From Pedobacter schmidteae (GTDB lineage Bacteria > Bacteroidota > Bacteroidia > Sphingobacteriales > Sphingobacteriaceae), in the NCBI GenBank assembly GCA_945901155.1, contig CAMDKO010000021.1:1-33685 (forward strand): a DNA stretch of 33,685 bases. Reading direction: 5' to 3'. The notes below the pieces were generated by a model. It saw nothing but the letters and a program-made list of their open reading frames with translations. It ran no database searches and was not told the DNA's origin. Of this stretch, positions 8,201 through 15,870 are shown piece after piece. A program made the translations under genes and the position numbers. The stretch's first letter is position 1. Every line of letters starts with the position of its first letter.

Positions 8201-8598
8201 CCGCTGTCGAGGTTCAGTTCAAAAGCAAAACTTCGGATCAGTTGCTGAACAAAGCCATCAATAGTACTGACTGAAAATCGGCTGTAATCATGCAGAATAC
8301 TACTATATATTTCAGATGCTTTTGCCCTCATTTCCAAATCACTGATATCGGGGAAATTATTCTTGAGAATAGGGCTAAAATTTGATTTTTCATAACCAGA
8401 CAAAGCAAGCTGCTCCAATGCACCCAAAATGCGTTCTTTCATTTCGGCAGTAGCCTTATTAGTAAAAGTTACAGCCAGAATTTCGCGGTATTTTCCCTTT
8501 CCACTAAATAGCAGCGTAAGATAGTGTGCTGTTAATGCAAAAGTTTTTCCAGAACCGGCAGATGCGCGAACTAATTTTAAAGCTTTTTGCTGAGGCAT
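5278..8598 (-). CDS. addA: UvrD/Rep-family helicase-nuclease, AddA/RecB-like
   Basis: 1106 residues from the ATG at 8598. An in-frame TTG at 8643 would add 15 residues with no family support. All superfamily 1A motifs are visible: Walker A ASAGSGKT (about 12-19), LFDEFQDTS (motif II), VVGDVKQSIYRWRNGD (III), MTVHKSKGLEFRAVIVPF (V) and LYVASTRAKDYL (VI). A C-terminal PD-(D/E)XK nuclease domain contains GIVLHKILE and LLDFKFG (Asp1061, Lys1063), with the upstream Asp1048. It unwinds and degrades DNA ends 3'-5'. It is the first gene of a two-gene operon with the AddB-like subunit, to which it is coupled. A strong terminator at 8731-8762 isolates it from the GH3 gene upstream. Confidence 0.88.
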   Translation of the reverse strand: MPQQKALKLVRASAGSGKTFALTAHYLTLLFSGKGKYREILAVTFTNKATAEMKERILGALEQLALSGYEKSNFSPILKNNFPDISDLEMRAKASEIYSSILHDYSRFSVSTIDGFVQQLIRSFAFELNLDSGYKLELNQDKVKEELVSALNLRLEKDPELLEWVTNLAIERINDGNDWNYQRSLKDLASEIFKERYYPFQEAMLVMGKDQGKEFNALRAEVNQGITVFKKDIIDQAAKIHELFELSGIEKGMLDQQSNNPLFKLDKIVAEKFEYVNSFEKYLDNFDQWPHKTLKDTSALLHLFETINPLLNALVEAYNTGSAMYYAYQAIAKNSAYLRLMQGMADLLKNYRSENKTLLISDAQQLLRGITGSDVDNPSFIWEKTGNKFKHFLFDEFQDTSSFQWMNFLPLVKNAIAEGSPGIQVSHLVVGDVKQSIYRWRNGDWRILHSDLKHDLLADNVAEEELSFNRRSSENVIRFNNFLFQKLPSILQNQLNDIFTDSGLSYLQEYWDQGNSELIIKAYEASSQEITESTLPGGKIEIKFFFKGEEPEDDDVNPLAANYAIERIVELLNQGFYMNDIGILVRTNSEAVQILDCIFQNSNYTKLTAAAGKTFQVISGEALKIANNPVVQLLLSTFKLLSVREPESGIYKAECARLWFQVRNPGLEQLGISAEDWIGFSFKSVSDLKDILPAELCSGFNSYRQLPVNELAEKLISNYQLGTGLTENHIPFLLAFRDQLALFTSAGDQGITAFLDWWDKEGSAKALPSSQNQDAVQVMTVHKSKGLEFRAVIVPFMDWKLNKSSTGAIKKLMWVDAEAAGFEKFNSLPVDYTKSLASTVFAGEYFEEMLLNYMDELNTLYVASTRAKDYLCIICPKSPILKPTSKVPPNDIQFFLSELFKSDGIDEFNLNFEDNQYSFGEMPVHVQKNDSPKDHGQLIIHDYHVNEQLTERFKRNSMNEDNWFNAKQRKGIVLHKILETLTGSGNLEKLIAEKVQEGLIREAEREEIRQAVSDVLMQHEIKEWFEKARSIISEKDIIIDSGVVKRPDKLFILEDRAVLLDFKFGAQNNKYISDISLYRDNLIKMGEFEQVDAYLWYAQDRKLQKV

Positions 8599-8730
8599 AC
8601 AATATTCCGGTTTATGATTTAAGATTCTGTACAAATTGGTCAATTCCCTGCAAAATTCAGAGAATTATAAAAATATCGATTTTCCTGTTTATTCAGCAAT
8701 TTCAATTAATCCCTGTATCGAACAGATAGA

Positions 8731-8762
8731 AAAGCCGACAAAATCAGAATTTTGGCGGCTTT
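8731..8762 (-). terminator. Intrinsic terminator after the GH3 gene
   Basis: A 14-bp stem with one mismatch, AAAGCCGACAAAAT (8731-8744) pairing with ATTTTGGCGGCTTT (8749-8762), around a 4-base loop. On the minus strand the stem is followed by T-rich sequence. It lies between the GH3 stop (8788) and the addA start (8598). Confidence 0.8.
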
Positions 8763-8787
8763 ATCTCAAAAGAAGAATTAAAAGATA

Positions 8788-10503
8788 TTACTGGCTTAAG
8801 CCATCCCCGTTTTTAAAATTGGCATTTATTGTAACTGGAAGCTTTCCATTTGCCTTTAAACCACCATTGATCACGCGAAATGTTGCATTCTGAGCTTCAT
8901 TCGTATTTTGGTAATTCAAAATAATGGTTTTAGCGGCTTCAATGCCTGGTAAACCCGCAAGTGAATATGGATTTGCGAAAATGGCGAACATACTGTTCAT
9001 ACCTGCAAGTTCAGCAATAAATAATTTCAAACTTTTATTATAATCCAGAACCGGAGCAGGACGCTTGCGCATATCATGAATACTTACAATAATTTGGTCA
9101 TATGCCAGCAGTTCCTTCTTCACATTTTCCAGTTCAGCATCGCTTATATCCTTTGGTAAAATAAAGTTCAAAGAGTTAGGCAAGGCGGGCCTTAAAGCCC
9201 TTTGTAGCATAGTCAGTTCAGTAGAGCCCAAACTAATAATTGCTGTTTTCTTTCTTCTGTCGAAGTTTTTAAGCTGAATATCGCTATTTAATAGGGTTAC
9301 AGCGGCATCTGCCAATTTTTGATTAAGTTCTTTAGCCTCTAAACGATTTAAATCGGCAACAATATTTTGCGATTGAACATACTGACTTTTATTAAGTCCT
9401 GACCAATATTTTCCATAAAGAATCTTTTTAACACTGGTGTTTACCTGTTGCCAGCTTAAACGCTTTTTGTTGATTGCCTGGCGAACTAGTTTAACCGCTC
9501 TTTTTGAATTACCTGAAAGCTCAATCACATCTAGGCCGGCAATAATACCGATCACATCGCCCGCTCCATTGGGATAAAACTTTGCAACTCCTTTCATTTC
9601 CATTGCATCCGAAAAGATCAGACCTTTAAAACCTAGCTCATCTTTTAATAAAGTGGTAATAATTGGTTTAGACAAGGTTGAAGGAAGATTTGGTGTATTA
9701 TCTAAAACAGGTATATTCATATGAGCAACCATTATTCCTGACGCTCCTGCTTTAATTAATTCCTTGAAAGGATATAATTCCATCGAATCAAGTCTTGCTT
9801 TTGTAAATGGCAGTTGAGGAAGATCCTGATGCGAGTCAACCTCGGTATCACCATGGCCAGGAAAGTGCTTTACACTCACAATTACCTGATTATCCTGCAG
9901 ACCCTTCATGTAAGCTGTTACCTTTTCGGCAACCTTAAATTTATTATCGCCAAATGAACGGAATCCAATTACTGGATTTTTAGGATTATTATTTATATCA
10001 GCTACAGGGGCGAAATTAACATGCATTCCGATGCGCTTAAAGTCTAATGCAACCTGCTTGCCCATCTCATAGATCAGCTTATTGTCTTGAATAGCCCCCA
10101 GTGTCAACTGATATGGGAATGAAGTGGTGCTGTCTAATCGCATACCTAAACCCCATTCTGCATCCATTGAGATTAGTAAGGGCACCTTACTGATTGCTTG
10201 GTACCTGTTGGTCAGGATTGCCTGCCTTACAGGCCCACCCTGAAAGAATACTAAACCACCAATTCTTTCCTTTTTGATCACCATTGCAATCGAATCTTCA
10301 AAAGCTTTACCCTTATCTGTATGTGCTCTGACCATAAACATTTGAGCTATCCGCTCACGCTTGCTTAATTTCTTAAAGACAGAATCTACCCAGGCATTTG
10401 GTTCATTCAATCCTCCTATAAAGGTATTTCGGTTTTGGGCTAGGCCGATAAATGGGCTTAGGAATGCCAGCAAGAATACTATTTGTTTTACCTTTTTAAA
10501 CAT
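8788..10503 (-). CDS. Secreted glycoside hydrolase family 3 protein, NagZ/BglX-like
   Basis: 571 residues with an N-terminal signal peptide (hydrophobic 5-22, ending GLAQN). The GH3 N domain carries KHFPGHGDTEVDSH at 212-225, the NagZ-type signature with the acid/base Asp-His dyad, and FSDAMEMKGV with the nucleophile Asp299. These point to a beta-N-acetylglucosaminidase acting on cell-wall sugars in the periphery. A GH3 C-like domain follows (about 390-560, ending NGKLPVTI...FKNGDG). Many Bacteroidota relatives continue after this point into a beta-lactamase-type serine hydrolase domain; here the protein stops. The start overlaps the end of the small membrane protein gene by 8 bases, so the two are probably one transcript. 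Substrate is inferred, not shown. Confidence 0.88.
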   Translation of the reverse strand: MFKKVKQIVFLLAFLSPFIGLAQNRNTFIGGLNEPNAWVDSVFKKLSKRERIAQMFMVRAHTDKGKAFEDSIAMVIKKERIGGLVFFQGGPVRQAILTNRYQAISKVPLLISMDAEWGLGMRLDSTTSFPYQLTLGAIQDNKLIYEMGKQVALDFKRIGMHVNFAPVADINNNPKNPVIGFRSFGDNKFKVAEKVTAYMKGLQDNQVIVSVKHFPGHGDTEVDSHQDLPQLPFTKARLDSMELYPFKELIKAGASGIMVAHMNIPVLDNTPNLPSTLSKPIITTLLKDELGFKGLIFSDAMEMKGVAKFYPNGAGDVIGIIAGLDVIELSGNSKRAVKLVRQAINKKRLSWQQVNTSVKKILYGKYWSGLNKSQYVQSQNIVADLNRLEAKELNQKLADAAVTLLNSDIQLKNFDRRKKTAIISLGSTELTMLQRALRPALPNSLNFILPKDISDAELENVKKELLAYDQIIVSIHDMRKRPAPVLDYNKSLKLFIAELAGMNSMFAIFANPYSLAGLPGIEAAKTIILNYQNTNEAQNATFRVINGGLKANGKLPVTINANFKNGDGLSQ

Positions 10504-10720
10504 CTGAAGAGGGGATCAATAAATTTTTTGTGAAATCAAAATTAACAATCAGAATAATTCCTAGCAATACCAACAAAAAAGTGATACCAAGGCTTAAAGA
10601 AATACTGAATAGCCATATAGAAAGTTTATCCTGAAGACGATTATTTAAATACCTGTAGAAGAGAAAAATACCCAAAACATTTAATACAATATACGTAAAT
10701 GCCGAAATCAACCAAATCAT
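10496..10720 (-). CDS. Small membrane protein, two predicted transmembrane segments
   Basis: 74 residues that I do not recognise. Two hydrophobic helices are visible, about residues 2-22 (LISAFTYIVLNVLGIFLFY) and 34-62 (WLFSISLSLGITFLLVLLGI and following), joined by a short basic loop (YRYLNNRLQDK). This suggests an inner-membrane hairpin protein. Its stop lies 8 bases inside the GH3 gene, typical of a co-transcribed pair, which is the best evidence that it is real. Its role could be in the same cell-wall process, but nothing in the sequence shows this. Confidence 0.6.
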   Translation of the reverse strand: MIWLISAFTYIVLNVLGIFLFYRYLNNRLQDKLSIWLFSISLSLGITFLLVLLGIILIVNFDFTKNLLIPSSDV

Positions 10721-10893
10721 AAAATACGCTTTTGATTGTATACTATTAAATACAAGTTCAGATTTGTAAAATTACTAAACGAAAATTACAAAGGGGCCTA
10801 ATTTGATTTAATGCTATAAATAATCTGTTTGGCATCATTATTTGTTATGCTAACCTAGAAACATATGAAGATGATTATGAAAAAAATAAGTTG

Positions 10894-10938
10894 ACAAAAA
10901 AGAGGCTAATCATAATTTATGATCAGCCTCTTTTTTGT
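10894..10938 (-). terminator. Intrinsic terminator after the NTF2-like gene
   Basis: A long hairpin with ACAAAAAAGAGGCT (10894-10907) pairing with AGCCTCTTTTTTGT (10925-10938) and inner ATCAT/ATGAT pairs. A/T runs lie at both sides, so it could work both ways, but only the minus-strand gene ending at 10968 leads into it. The stretch 10721-10893 holds the upstream region of the small membrane protein gene, with no clear promoter match. Confidence 0.8.
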
Positions 10939-10967
10939 AGTTAATAATTGGCTTTTAAAAAGCAATC

Positions 10968-11414
10968 TTAGCTCTGATTAATTACGATTTCAGAAATCTG
11001 CCAACCGATATCCGATTTTTTAAACTTAAGATTAAATCGATAGCTACCTGTAATATCCATTTCGCTACCGTTTACTTTTCCAACACCTTCAACATTAAAA
11101 TCAGCTGAAACTCCAGCCTCTACACCATTAATTTTATACGTTTTGTTTACAGCATCCGATTTAGTGATATTATAAACTCCTTCAGTAAATGTCATAATAA
11201 TACCTGCTCTATTCAATGTATTGCCCGTAGGTTCATACATTTTACAGGCATCACTTAAACGTGACAACATCCATGCTTTATCCTTTTTAACGATAGCAAC
11301 AGAGAAGCTATCGATTAAGCTACTTAATTGATCCTCATCACCTGAAGATAATTGGGCAGAACGTGCTTCTGTGAATGAAAAAGCAAGAAATAATAGAACT
11401 AATAATTTTTTCAC
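10968..11414 (-). CDS. Secreted NTF2-like/SnoaL-like (DUF4440-type) protein
   Basis: 148 residues. A signal peptide (MKKLLVLLFLAFSFTEARSA) is followed by a cone-shaped NTF2-like fold: helix-rich N-terminal half (EDQLSSLIDSFSVAIVKKDK) and strands at the end (YRFNLKFKKSDIGWQISEIV). Such domains bind small hydrophobic ligands or act as inactive scaffolds; no catalytic residues can be assigned. It starts 11 bases after the glutathione peroxidase stop, so the two are almost certainly co-transcribed. It may therefore belong to an envelope stress pair, which is inference from position only. Confidence 0.7.
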   Translation of the reverse strand: MKKLLVLLFLAFSFTEARSAQLSSGDEDQLSSLIDSFSVAIVKKDKAWMLSRLSDACKMYEPTGNTLNRAGIIMTFTEGVYNITKSDAVNKTYKINGVEAGVSADFNVEGVGKVNGSEMDITGSYRFNLKFKKSDIGWQISEIVINQS

Positions 11415-11425
11415 AGGCTTACTGA

Positions 11426-11935
11426 TTATAAATGTTTAGTAATTTCAGATGACATTGGTGTAACTGAAGAGCGGAATCTGTGTATCAGTTGTCCATTTTC
11501 GTCGATCAAGAATTTCTCAAAATTCCATTTAATATCTCCCGTAAAATCAGGGTTTTCTGTAGTGGTAAGTTGCTTGAATAATGGTGAAATATCAGCACCT
11601 TTCACGCTGCTTTTTCCGGCGAGTGCAAAGGTCACACCAAAATTCTTTTGACAAAATTCTTTAATATTTAAATTCTCACCTGGCTCTTGTCCGGCAAAAT
11701 TATTTGCCGGGAAGCCAATAACCACCAATTTATCTTTATAGGTATCAGCAAGTTTTTGAAGATCTGCATATTGTTTGGTATAACCGCATTTGGATGCTGT
11801 ATTAACAATCAGAATCTTTTTGCCTTTGTATTGCTTGAGATCAAGATTTTTACCGTCAATATCCTGAATTTTAAAGGTATGGATAGATGGCGGTGTAGTA
11901 ATGAACATGGCGAGTACTATGAGTAGTGTTTTCAT
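11426..11935 (-). CDS. Glutathione peroxidase family thiol peroxidase, exported
   Basis: 169 residues with a hydrophobic leader (about 1-16). The catalytic tetrad is visible: Cys50 in NTASKCGYTKQY, Gln83 in FPANNFAGQEPG, and Trp137-Asn138 in IKWNFEKFL. Cys95 (FCQKNFG) is where the resolving cysteine of thioredoxin-dependent members sits. It is a cysteine enzyme, not a selenoprotein. It would reduce hydrogen or lipid peroxides in the periplasm, probably with thioredoxin rather than glutathione as donor. It is the first gene of a pair with the NTF2-like protein. No clear promoter match was found in the AT-rich upstream stretch. Confidence 0.9.
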   Translation of the reverse strand: MKTLLIVLAMFITTPPSIHTFKIQDIDGKNLDLKQYKGKKILIVNTASKCGYTKQYADLQKLADTYKDKLVVIGFPANNFAGQEPGENLNIKEFCQKNFGVTFALAGKSSVKGADISPLFKQLTTTENPDFTGDIKWNFEKFLIDENGQLIHRFRSSVTPMSSEITKHL

Positions 11936-12048
11936 AATTTAAAATTAGAATTTAAAATCTAGATTTAGCTAAAAGAACAAGGCTTTACTTTAAAAGTAAC
12001 AATTATCTGACAATTAGGAATAAGATCAGATTTAGTGGCCCTAACAAT

Positions 12049-12120
12049 TCAGACCCTCAGTAATCCACGAAACGCCCTGCCGGCATAGTAAGATTCTGCA
12101 CCGTTATGATACAGAAACTG
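12049..12120 (-). pseudogene. C-terminal remnant of a DUF4256-family gene
   Basis: The minus-strand frame ending in TGA at 12049-12051 encodes QFLYHNGAESYYAG, then RAFRGLLRV. This closely resembles the C-terminal end of DUF4256 proteins as I know them (YHNGAESYYxARGFRGxLxV). The frame stays open upstream to 12187 but the family resemblance stops near 12120, and a rho-independent terminator lies in that upstream part. Only about 24 of the roughly 190 residues remain. I read it as a deletion remnant; no start codon or function is expected. The rest of 11936-12048 shows nothing recognisable. Confidence 0.6.
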
Positions 12121-12154
12121 GCTGTTTAATAATTTTATACAAATTTTCTCAAAC

Positions 12155-12184
12155 AAAAAAGCCCCACCATATCCGGCAGGGCTT
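12155..12184 (-). terminator. Intrinsic terminator of nrdJ
   Basis: On the minus strand AAGCCCTGCC pairs with GGTGGGGCTT (two G-T wobbles) around GGATAT, followed by TTTTT. It lies 58 bases after the nrdJ stop, with the GTAATTC heptamer array between. Confidence 0.8.
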
Positions 12185-12205
12185 CAAGCTTTTAGCTATC
12201 GAGTC

Positions 12206-12240
12206 ATAATTCGTAATTAATAATTCGTAATTCGTAATTA
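12206..12240. repeat. Heptamer array, GTAATTC-type, 5 units, abutting the nrdJ stop
   Basis: Five 7-mers in register: ATAATTC, GTAATTA, ATAATTC, GTAATTC, GTAATTA. It uses the same unit and orientation as the array at 2330-2378 and ends one base before the nrdJ stop codon. The junction (GTAATTAATCAACTACATCC) closely resembles that at the addB-type stop (GTAATTAACTAACTACCTC). Confidence 0.85.
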
Positions 12241-12241
12241 A

Positions 12242-15200
12242 TCAACTACATCCTCCCTGCGTACCGCAGTTTAAACACTTATAACAAGTACCCGATCTAA
12301 CCATAATATGACCACAATTGCCGCATGCAGGAGCATCAGACTGGCCACCACCCGAAATATCAAGTACTGGCTTTAGCTGTGCACCTGATGAAGAGCTTGG
12401 TACACTCACCGGGCTTTCTACGAATGTGTTGGTAGTATCTGAATTCACATCTTCGTCAGTCATTTGTGGATTACCCAAAATAACTTTCTGCTCCGTTAAA
12501 ACATGAACTAGATCAGTACGGTTCAGGTACTCATATCCAAGCATTCTGAAGATATAATCTACAATTGAGGTAGCGCTTTTGATGTTATCATGACCGCTTA
12601 CCATACCTGATGGTTCAAAACGGGTAAAGGTAAACTTATCGACAAATTCCTCCAATGGCACTCCATACTGAAGGCCAACTGAAACAGCGATAGAGAAACA
12701 GTTCATCAAAGAACGGAAAGTTGCCCCTTCTTTATGCATATCCACAAAGATCTCACCCAATGTTCCATCTTCGTATTGTCCTGTACGAACGAATACTGTT
12801 TGTCCGCCAACTGCCGCTTTCTGCGTGAATCCGCCACGTTTACTAGGCAGGTTTTTACGTTCCACAACAGATGATAACTGACGCTTGAACTTGGTGTCAG
12901 TAGAACGCTCTAGGATTGCTCTTGCAGCCTCCAATACCTGATCAGCAGTAAGATCGCTCAGTTTAACATTAGCGGCTTGGCCTAATACTTCTTCAACAGT
13001 ATCTAGTTTATCTTCCTTACTGTCAGATGATTTGGTAGACAATGGCTGAGATAATTTACTACCGTCACGATAAAGAGCGTTAGCTTTAACGCCAAGTTTC
13101 CATGATAATTCGTAACAATCTTTAATCTCTTCAACGGTAGCTTCATTAGGAAGGTTAACTGTTTTGGAGATCGCACCTGATAAGAACGGCTGTGCTGCAG
13201 CCATCATTTTAATGTGGCCATGAGCATGTATGTAGCGCTCACCCTTTTGTCCGCATTTATTGGCACAATCAAATATATCGTAATGCTCTTCTTTCAAATA
13301 AGGAGCACCTTCAACAGTCATTGTTCCACAGATGTATTCATTTGCTTCAGCAATTTGCTGGCGATTGAAACCTATAGCGCGTAACAGATTGAAATCAGGA
13401 GAGGAATATTGCTCAGCTTTGAATCCTAAACGATTTAAACACTCTTCACCAAGGCTCCACTGATTAAATACGAAACCAATTTCAAAAGCGGCAAGCAATG
13501 ATTTGTCAATTTTTTCTAATTCATCTTGAGTAAATCCTTTGGCAGCAAGACTGTCAAAATTGATGTGTGGCGCAGCATTAAGTGTTGCAGCACCTTTAGC
13601 ATAATTTACTATTGCTTCAATTTCATGCTCTTTATAGCCTTGGTTGCGCAAAGCTCCAGGAACACTTTGATTGATAATTTTGAAGTAACCACCACCTGAA
13701 AGCTTCTTGAATTTAACCAATGCAAAATCTGGCTCGATACCTGTTGTATCGCAATCCATTACTAAACCGATGGTCCCTGTTGGGGCAATTACGGTAGTTT
13801 GAGCATTGCGATATCCATATTTTTCACCTAGTTCTACTGCTTTATCCCATGAATTACATGCAGCTGAAAGTAAATAATCAGGACAGTATTTCGGATCTAT
13901 TCCCGGAGGCGCAATTTCAAGACCTTCGTAGGAATCAGTATTGTATGCAGCATAACGGTGATTACGCATGACACGTAACATGTGCTTTTTATTGTCTTCG
14001 TATTTCTTAAATGTACCTAACTCTTTGGCCATTTCTGCCGAAGTTGAATAAGCAGTACCCGTCAAGATCGCTGTAATAGCACCACCAATTGCGCGGGCTT
14101 TATCACTATCGTAAGGAATACCAGCAACCATTAGCATTGAACCAAGGTTAGCATAGCCTAAACCAAGTGTGCGATAGTCAAATGATAATTGCGCAACCTC
14201 TTTTGAAGGGAACTGCGCCATTAAAACTGAAATCTCTAGAACCACAGTCCAAACACGACAAGCATGCTCAAAGCCTTTCACGTCAAAAATTAATGTTTGA
14301 GGATCGAAGAAATGCGCCAGGTTAATGGAAGCCAGGTTACAAGCAGTATTGTCTAGGAACATGTATTCTGAACAAGGATTTGAGGCATTGATGCGTCCAC
14401 CTTCAGGGCAAGTATGCCACTCGTTGATAGTGGTATCGTACTGCATACCGGGATCAGCACATGCCCAAGTAGCGAAAGAAATGTCCTGCCATAATTTTTC
14501 TGCAGAAATAGACTTAACTGGTTTTCCACTAATACGGCCAATTAAATCCCAGTTTTCACCATTCTCAAGTGCTTTGAAGAATGCGTTTGGTACACGTACA
14601 GAGTTGTTTGAGTTCTGTCCTGAAACAGTGCGATAAGCCTCACCTTCATAATCTGAAGAATATCCTGCAGCAATTAAAGCTGCAACTTTTTTCTCTTCTT
14701 CTACTTTCCAGTTAACAAAACCTTCAATTTCAGGGTGATCAAGATCCAGACATACCATTTTGGCAGCGCGACGTGTAGTACCACCTGATTTGATTGCTCC
14801 TGCAGCGCGGTCACCTATTTTAAGAAATGACATGAGTCCTGATGAGTAGCCACCACCTGAAAGTTTTTCACTTTCTCCACGAATCGATGAGAAATTTGTA
14901 CCCACTCCTGATCCATATTTAAAAATTCTTGCTTCTCTAACCCAAAGGTCCATGATACCACCATCATTCACCAGGTCATCACTTACAGAAAGTATGAAAC
15001 AAGCATGAGGCTGAGGACGTTCATAAGCAGAAGTTGATTTCTCAAGCTGATCTGTATCAGGATTTACAAAATAATGTCCCTGCGGCTTTCCAGTGATACC
15101 ATAAGAACTATGTAAACCGGTATTAAACCATTGTGGTGAATTTGGTGCAGCCAATTGACCTACAATTGTATATACCAGCTCATCATAAAATATAGAAGAG

Positions 15201-15559
15201 TCTTTTTTGCTTGCAAAATAATTGTAGCGCTCACCCCAAGATTGCCAGCAATGCGCCATACGATGTGCCACCTGTTTGATACTGGTTTCTGATGAAGTTG
15301 TTCCATCTGGCTGGGGTACTCCAGCTTTACGAAAATATTTTTGAGCCAAAATATCAGTAGCAACCTGACTCCAGCTACCAGGTACTTCAACATTATTCAT
15401 TTCGAATACGGCATCTCCTGCTGGGTTACGAATCACCGAGGTACGTTTCTCATATTTAAAGAGATCATAAACGTTTACACCTTCTTTGGTGAAATATCTT
15501 TGAAATTCGAGACCTTTTCCGGTTCCTTTGGCAGCTGTTTTTATAGAAGATTTACCCAT
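12242..15559 (-). CDS. nrdJ: Adenosylcobalamin-dependent (class II) ribonucleoside-diphosphate reductase
   Basis: 1105 residues. It converts ribonucleotides to deoxyribonucleotides using a B12-derived radical, so it works with or without oxygen. The active-site loop NPCSE is at 394-398 (Asn394, thiyl Cys396, Glu398). The redox pair is Cys187 (PHACFIL) and Cys407 (NTACNLA), with the same 11-residue spacing as in characterised class II enzymes. The C terminus is a cysteine-rich tail, Cys1079/1082 then Cys1092/1095/1098 and Cys1104, a likely zinc ribbon plus shuttle cysteine for re-reduction. It is a single gene with its own promoter and terminator. No B12 riboswitch was recognised upstream, but a 13-bp inverted repeat flanks the promoter. 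Confidence 0.95.
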   Translation of the reverse strand: MGKSSIKTAAKGTGKGLEFQRYFTKEGVNVYDLFKYEKRTSVIRNPAGDAVFEMNNVEVPGSWSQVATDILAQKYFRKAGVPQPDGTTSSETSIKQVAHRMAHCWQSWGERYNYFASKKDSSIFYDELVYTIVGQLAAPNSPQWFNTGLHSSYGITGKPQGHYFVNPDTDQLEKSTSAYERPQPHACFILSVSDDLVNDGGIMDLWVREARIFKYGSGVGTNFSSIRGESEKLSGGGYSSGLMSFLKIGDRAAGAIKSGGTTRRAAKMVCLDLDHPEIEGFVNWKVEEEKKVAALIAAGYSSDYEGEAYRTVSGQNSNNSVRVPNAFFKALENGENWDLIGRISGKPVKSISAEKLWQDISFATWACADPGMQYDTTINEWHTCPEGGRINASNPCSEYMFLDNTACNLASINLAHFFDPQTLIFDVKGFEHACRVWTVVLEISVLMAQFPSKEVAQLSFDYRTLGLGYANLGSMLMVAGIPYDSDKARAIGGAITAILTGTAYSTSAEMAKELGTFKKYEDNKKHMLRVMRNHRYAAYNTDSYEGLEIAPPGIDPKYCPDYLLSAACNSWDKAVELGEKYGYRNAQTTVIAPTGTIGLVMDCDTTGIEPDFALVKFKKLSGGGYFKIINQSVPGALRNQGYKEHEIEAIVNYAKGAATLNAAPHINFDSLAAKGFTQDELEKIDKSLLAAFEIGFVFNQWSLGEECLNRLGFKAEQYSSPDFNLLRAIGFNRQQIAEANEYICGTMTVEGAPYLKEEHYDIFDCANKCGQKGERYIHAHGHIKMMAAAQPFLSGAISKTVNLPNEATVEEIKDCYELSWKLGVKANALYRDGSKLSQPLSTKSSDSKEDKLDTVEEVLGQAANVKLSDLTADQVLEAARAILERSTDTKFKRQLSSVVERKNLPSKRGGFTQKAAVGGQTVFVRTGQYEDGTLGEIFVDMHKEGATFRSLMNCFSIAVSVGLQYGVPLEEFVDKFTFTRFEPSGMVSGHDNIKSATSIVDYIFRMLGYEYLNRTDLVHVLTEQKVILGNPQMTDEDVNSDTTNTFVESPVSVPSSSSGAQLKPVLDISGGGQSDAPACGNCGHIMVRSGTCYKCLNCGTQGGCS

Positions 15560-15623
15560 GTTGAATTGATTAATGTTGTTATTGAGTTAGTTACCCTAAA
15601 AAAAATGTTTGGGGGTTTTTAAT

Positions 15624-15656
15624 CAAATCTATAAGTTGGCGTCATTTATATACAAT
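15624..15656 (-). promoter_or_regulatory. Bacteroidota-type promoter of nrdJ
   Basis: On the minus strand TAGATTTG (15631-15624) matches TAnnTTTG exactly. ATTG (15656-15653) lies 21 bases upstream as the -33 box. The expected leader is about 58 bases and contains an A5C5 tract. The proximal arm of the 13-bp inverted repeat begins two bases upstream of the -33 box. Confidence 0.55.
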
Positions 15657-15657
15657 C

Positions 15658-15752
15658 AGAGTTTTCCACAGAATGTTAGTGTATCACTCATCCAGCACTT
15701 AATTAGATATTAAAAGCTTGTTTTAAAGGGACTTATCTATGTGGAAAACTCT
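15658..15752. promoter_or_regulatory. 13-bp perfect inverted repeat upstream of nrdJ, DnaA-box-like
   Basis: AGAGTTTTCCACA (15658-15670) and TGTGGAAAACTCT (15740-15752) are perfect inverse complements separated by 69 bases. The inner arm touches the nrdJ promoter. Each arm contains TTTTCCACA, one base from the DnaA box TTATCCACA. This looks like a paired operator site, possibly DnaA; the protein is not proven. Confidence 0.5.
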
Positions 15753-15799
15753 AAAAAAATGATGTTTTAGCCATTTTTATTTACACTTGAATTTACACA

Positions 15800-15827
15800 A
15801 AAAAAGCCGGTTCAAGCCGGCTTTTTT
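15800..15827 (-). terminator. Intrinsic terminator after pyk
   Basis: AGCCGG (15805-15810), loop TTCAAG, CCGGCT (15817-15822), flanked by A and T runs that extend the stem to about 11 bp. It lies 43 bases beyond the pyk stop on the minus strand. The interval between it and the 15658-15752 repeat holds only AT-rich sequence. Confidence 0.8.
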
Positions 15828-15870
15828 CACAGGTATTTGAACCTGCAATAACACAATGAAATTTTCGTAT

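Noticed and set aside
15658-15830. Replication origin suggested by DnaA-box-like sites
   Set aside because: Only two clear sites, both at a gene promoter, with no AT-rich unwinding repeats or origin-type gene neighbours; regulation of nrdJ is the simpler reading.
15560-15860. Cobalamin riboswitch upstream of the B12-dependent reductase
   Set aside because: I looked for a B12 box and the expected long folded leader and saw neither; the predicted leader is only about 58 bases.
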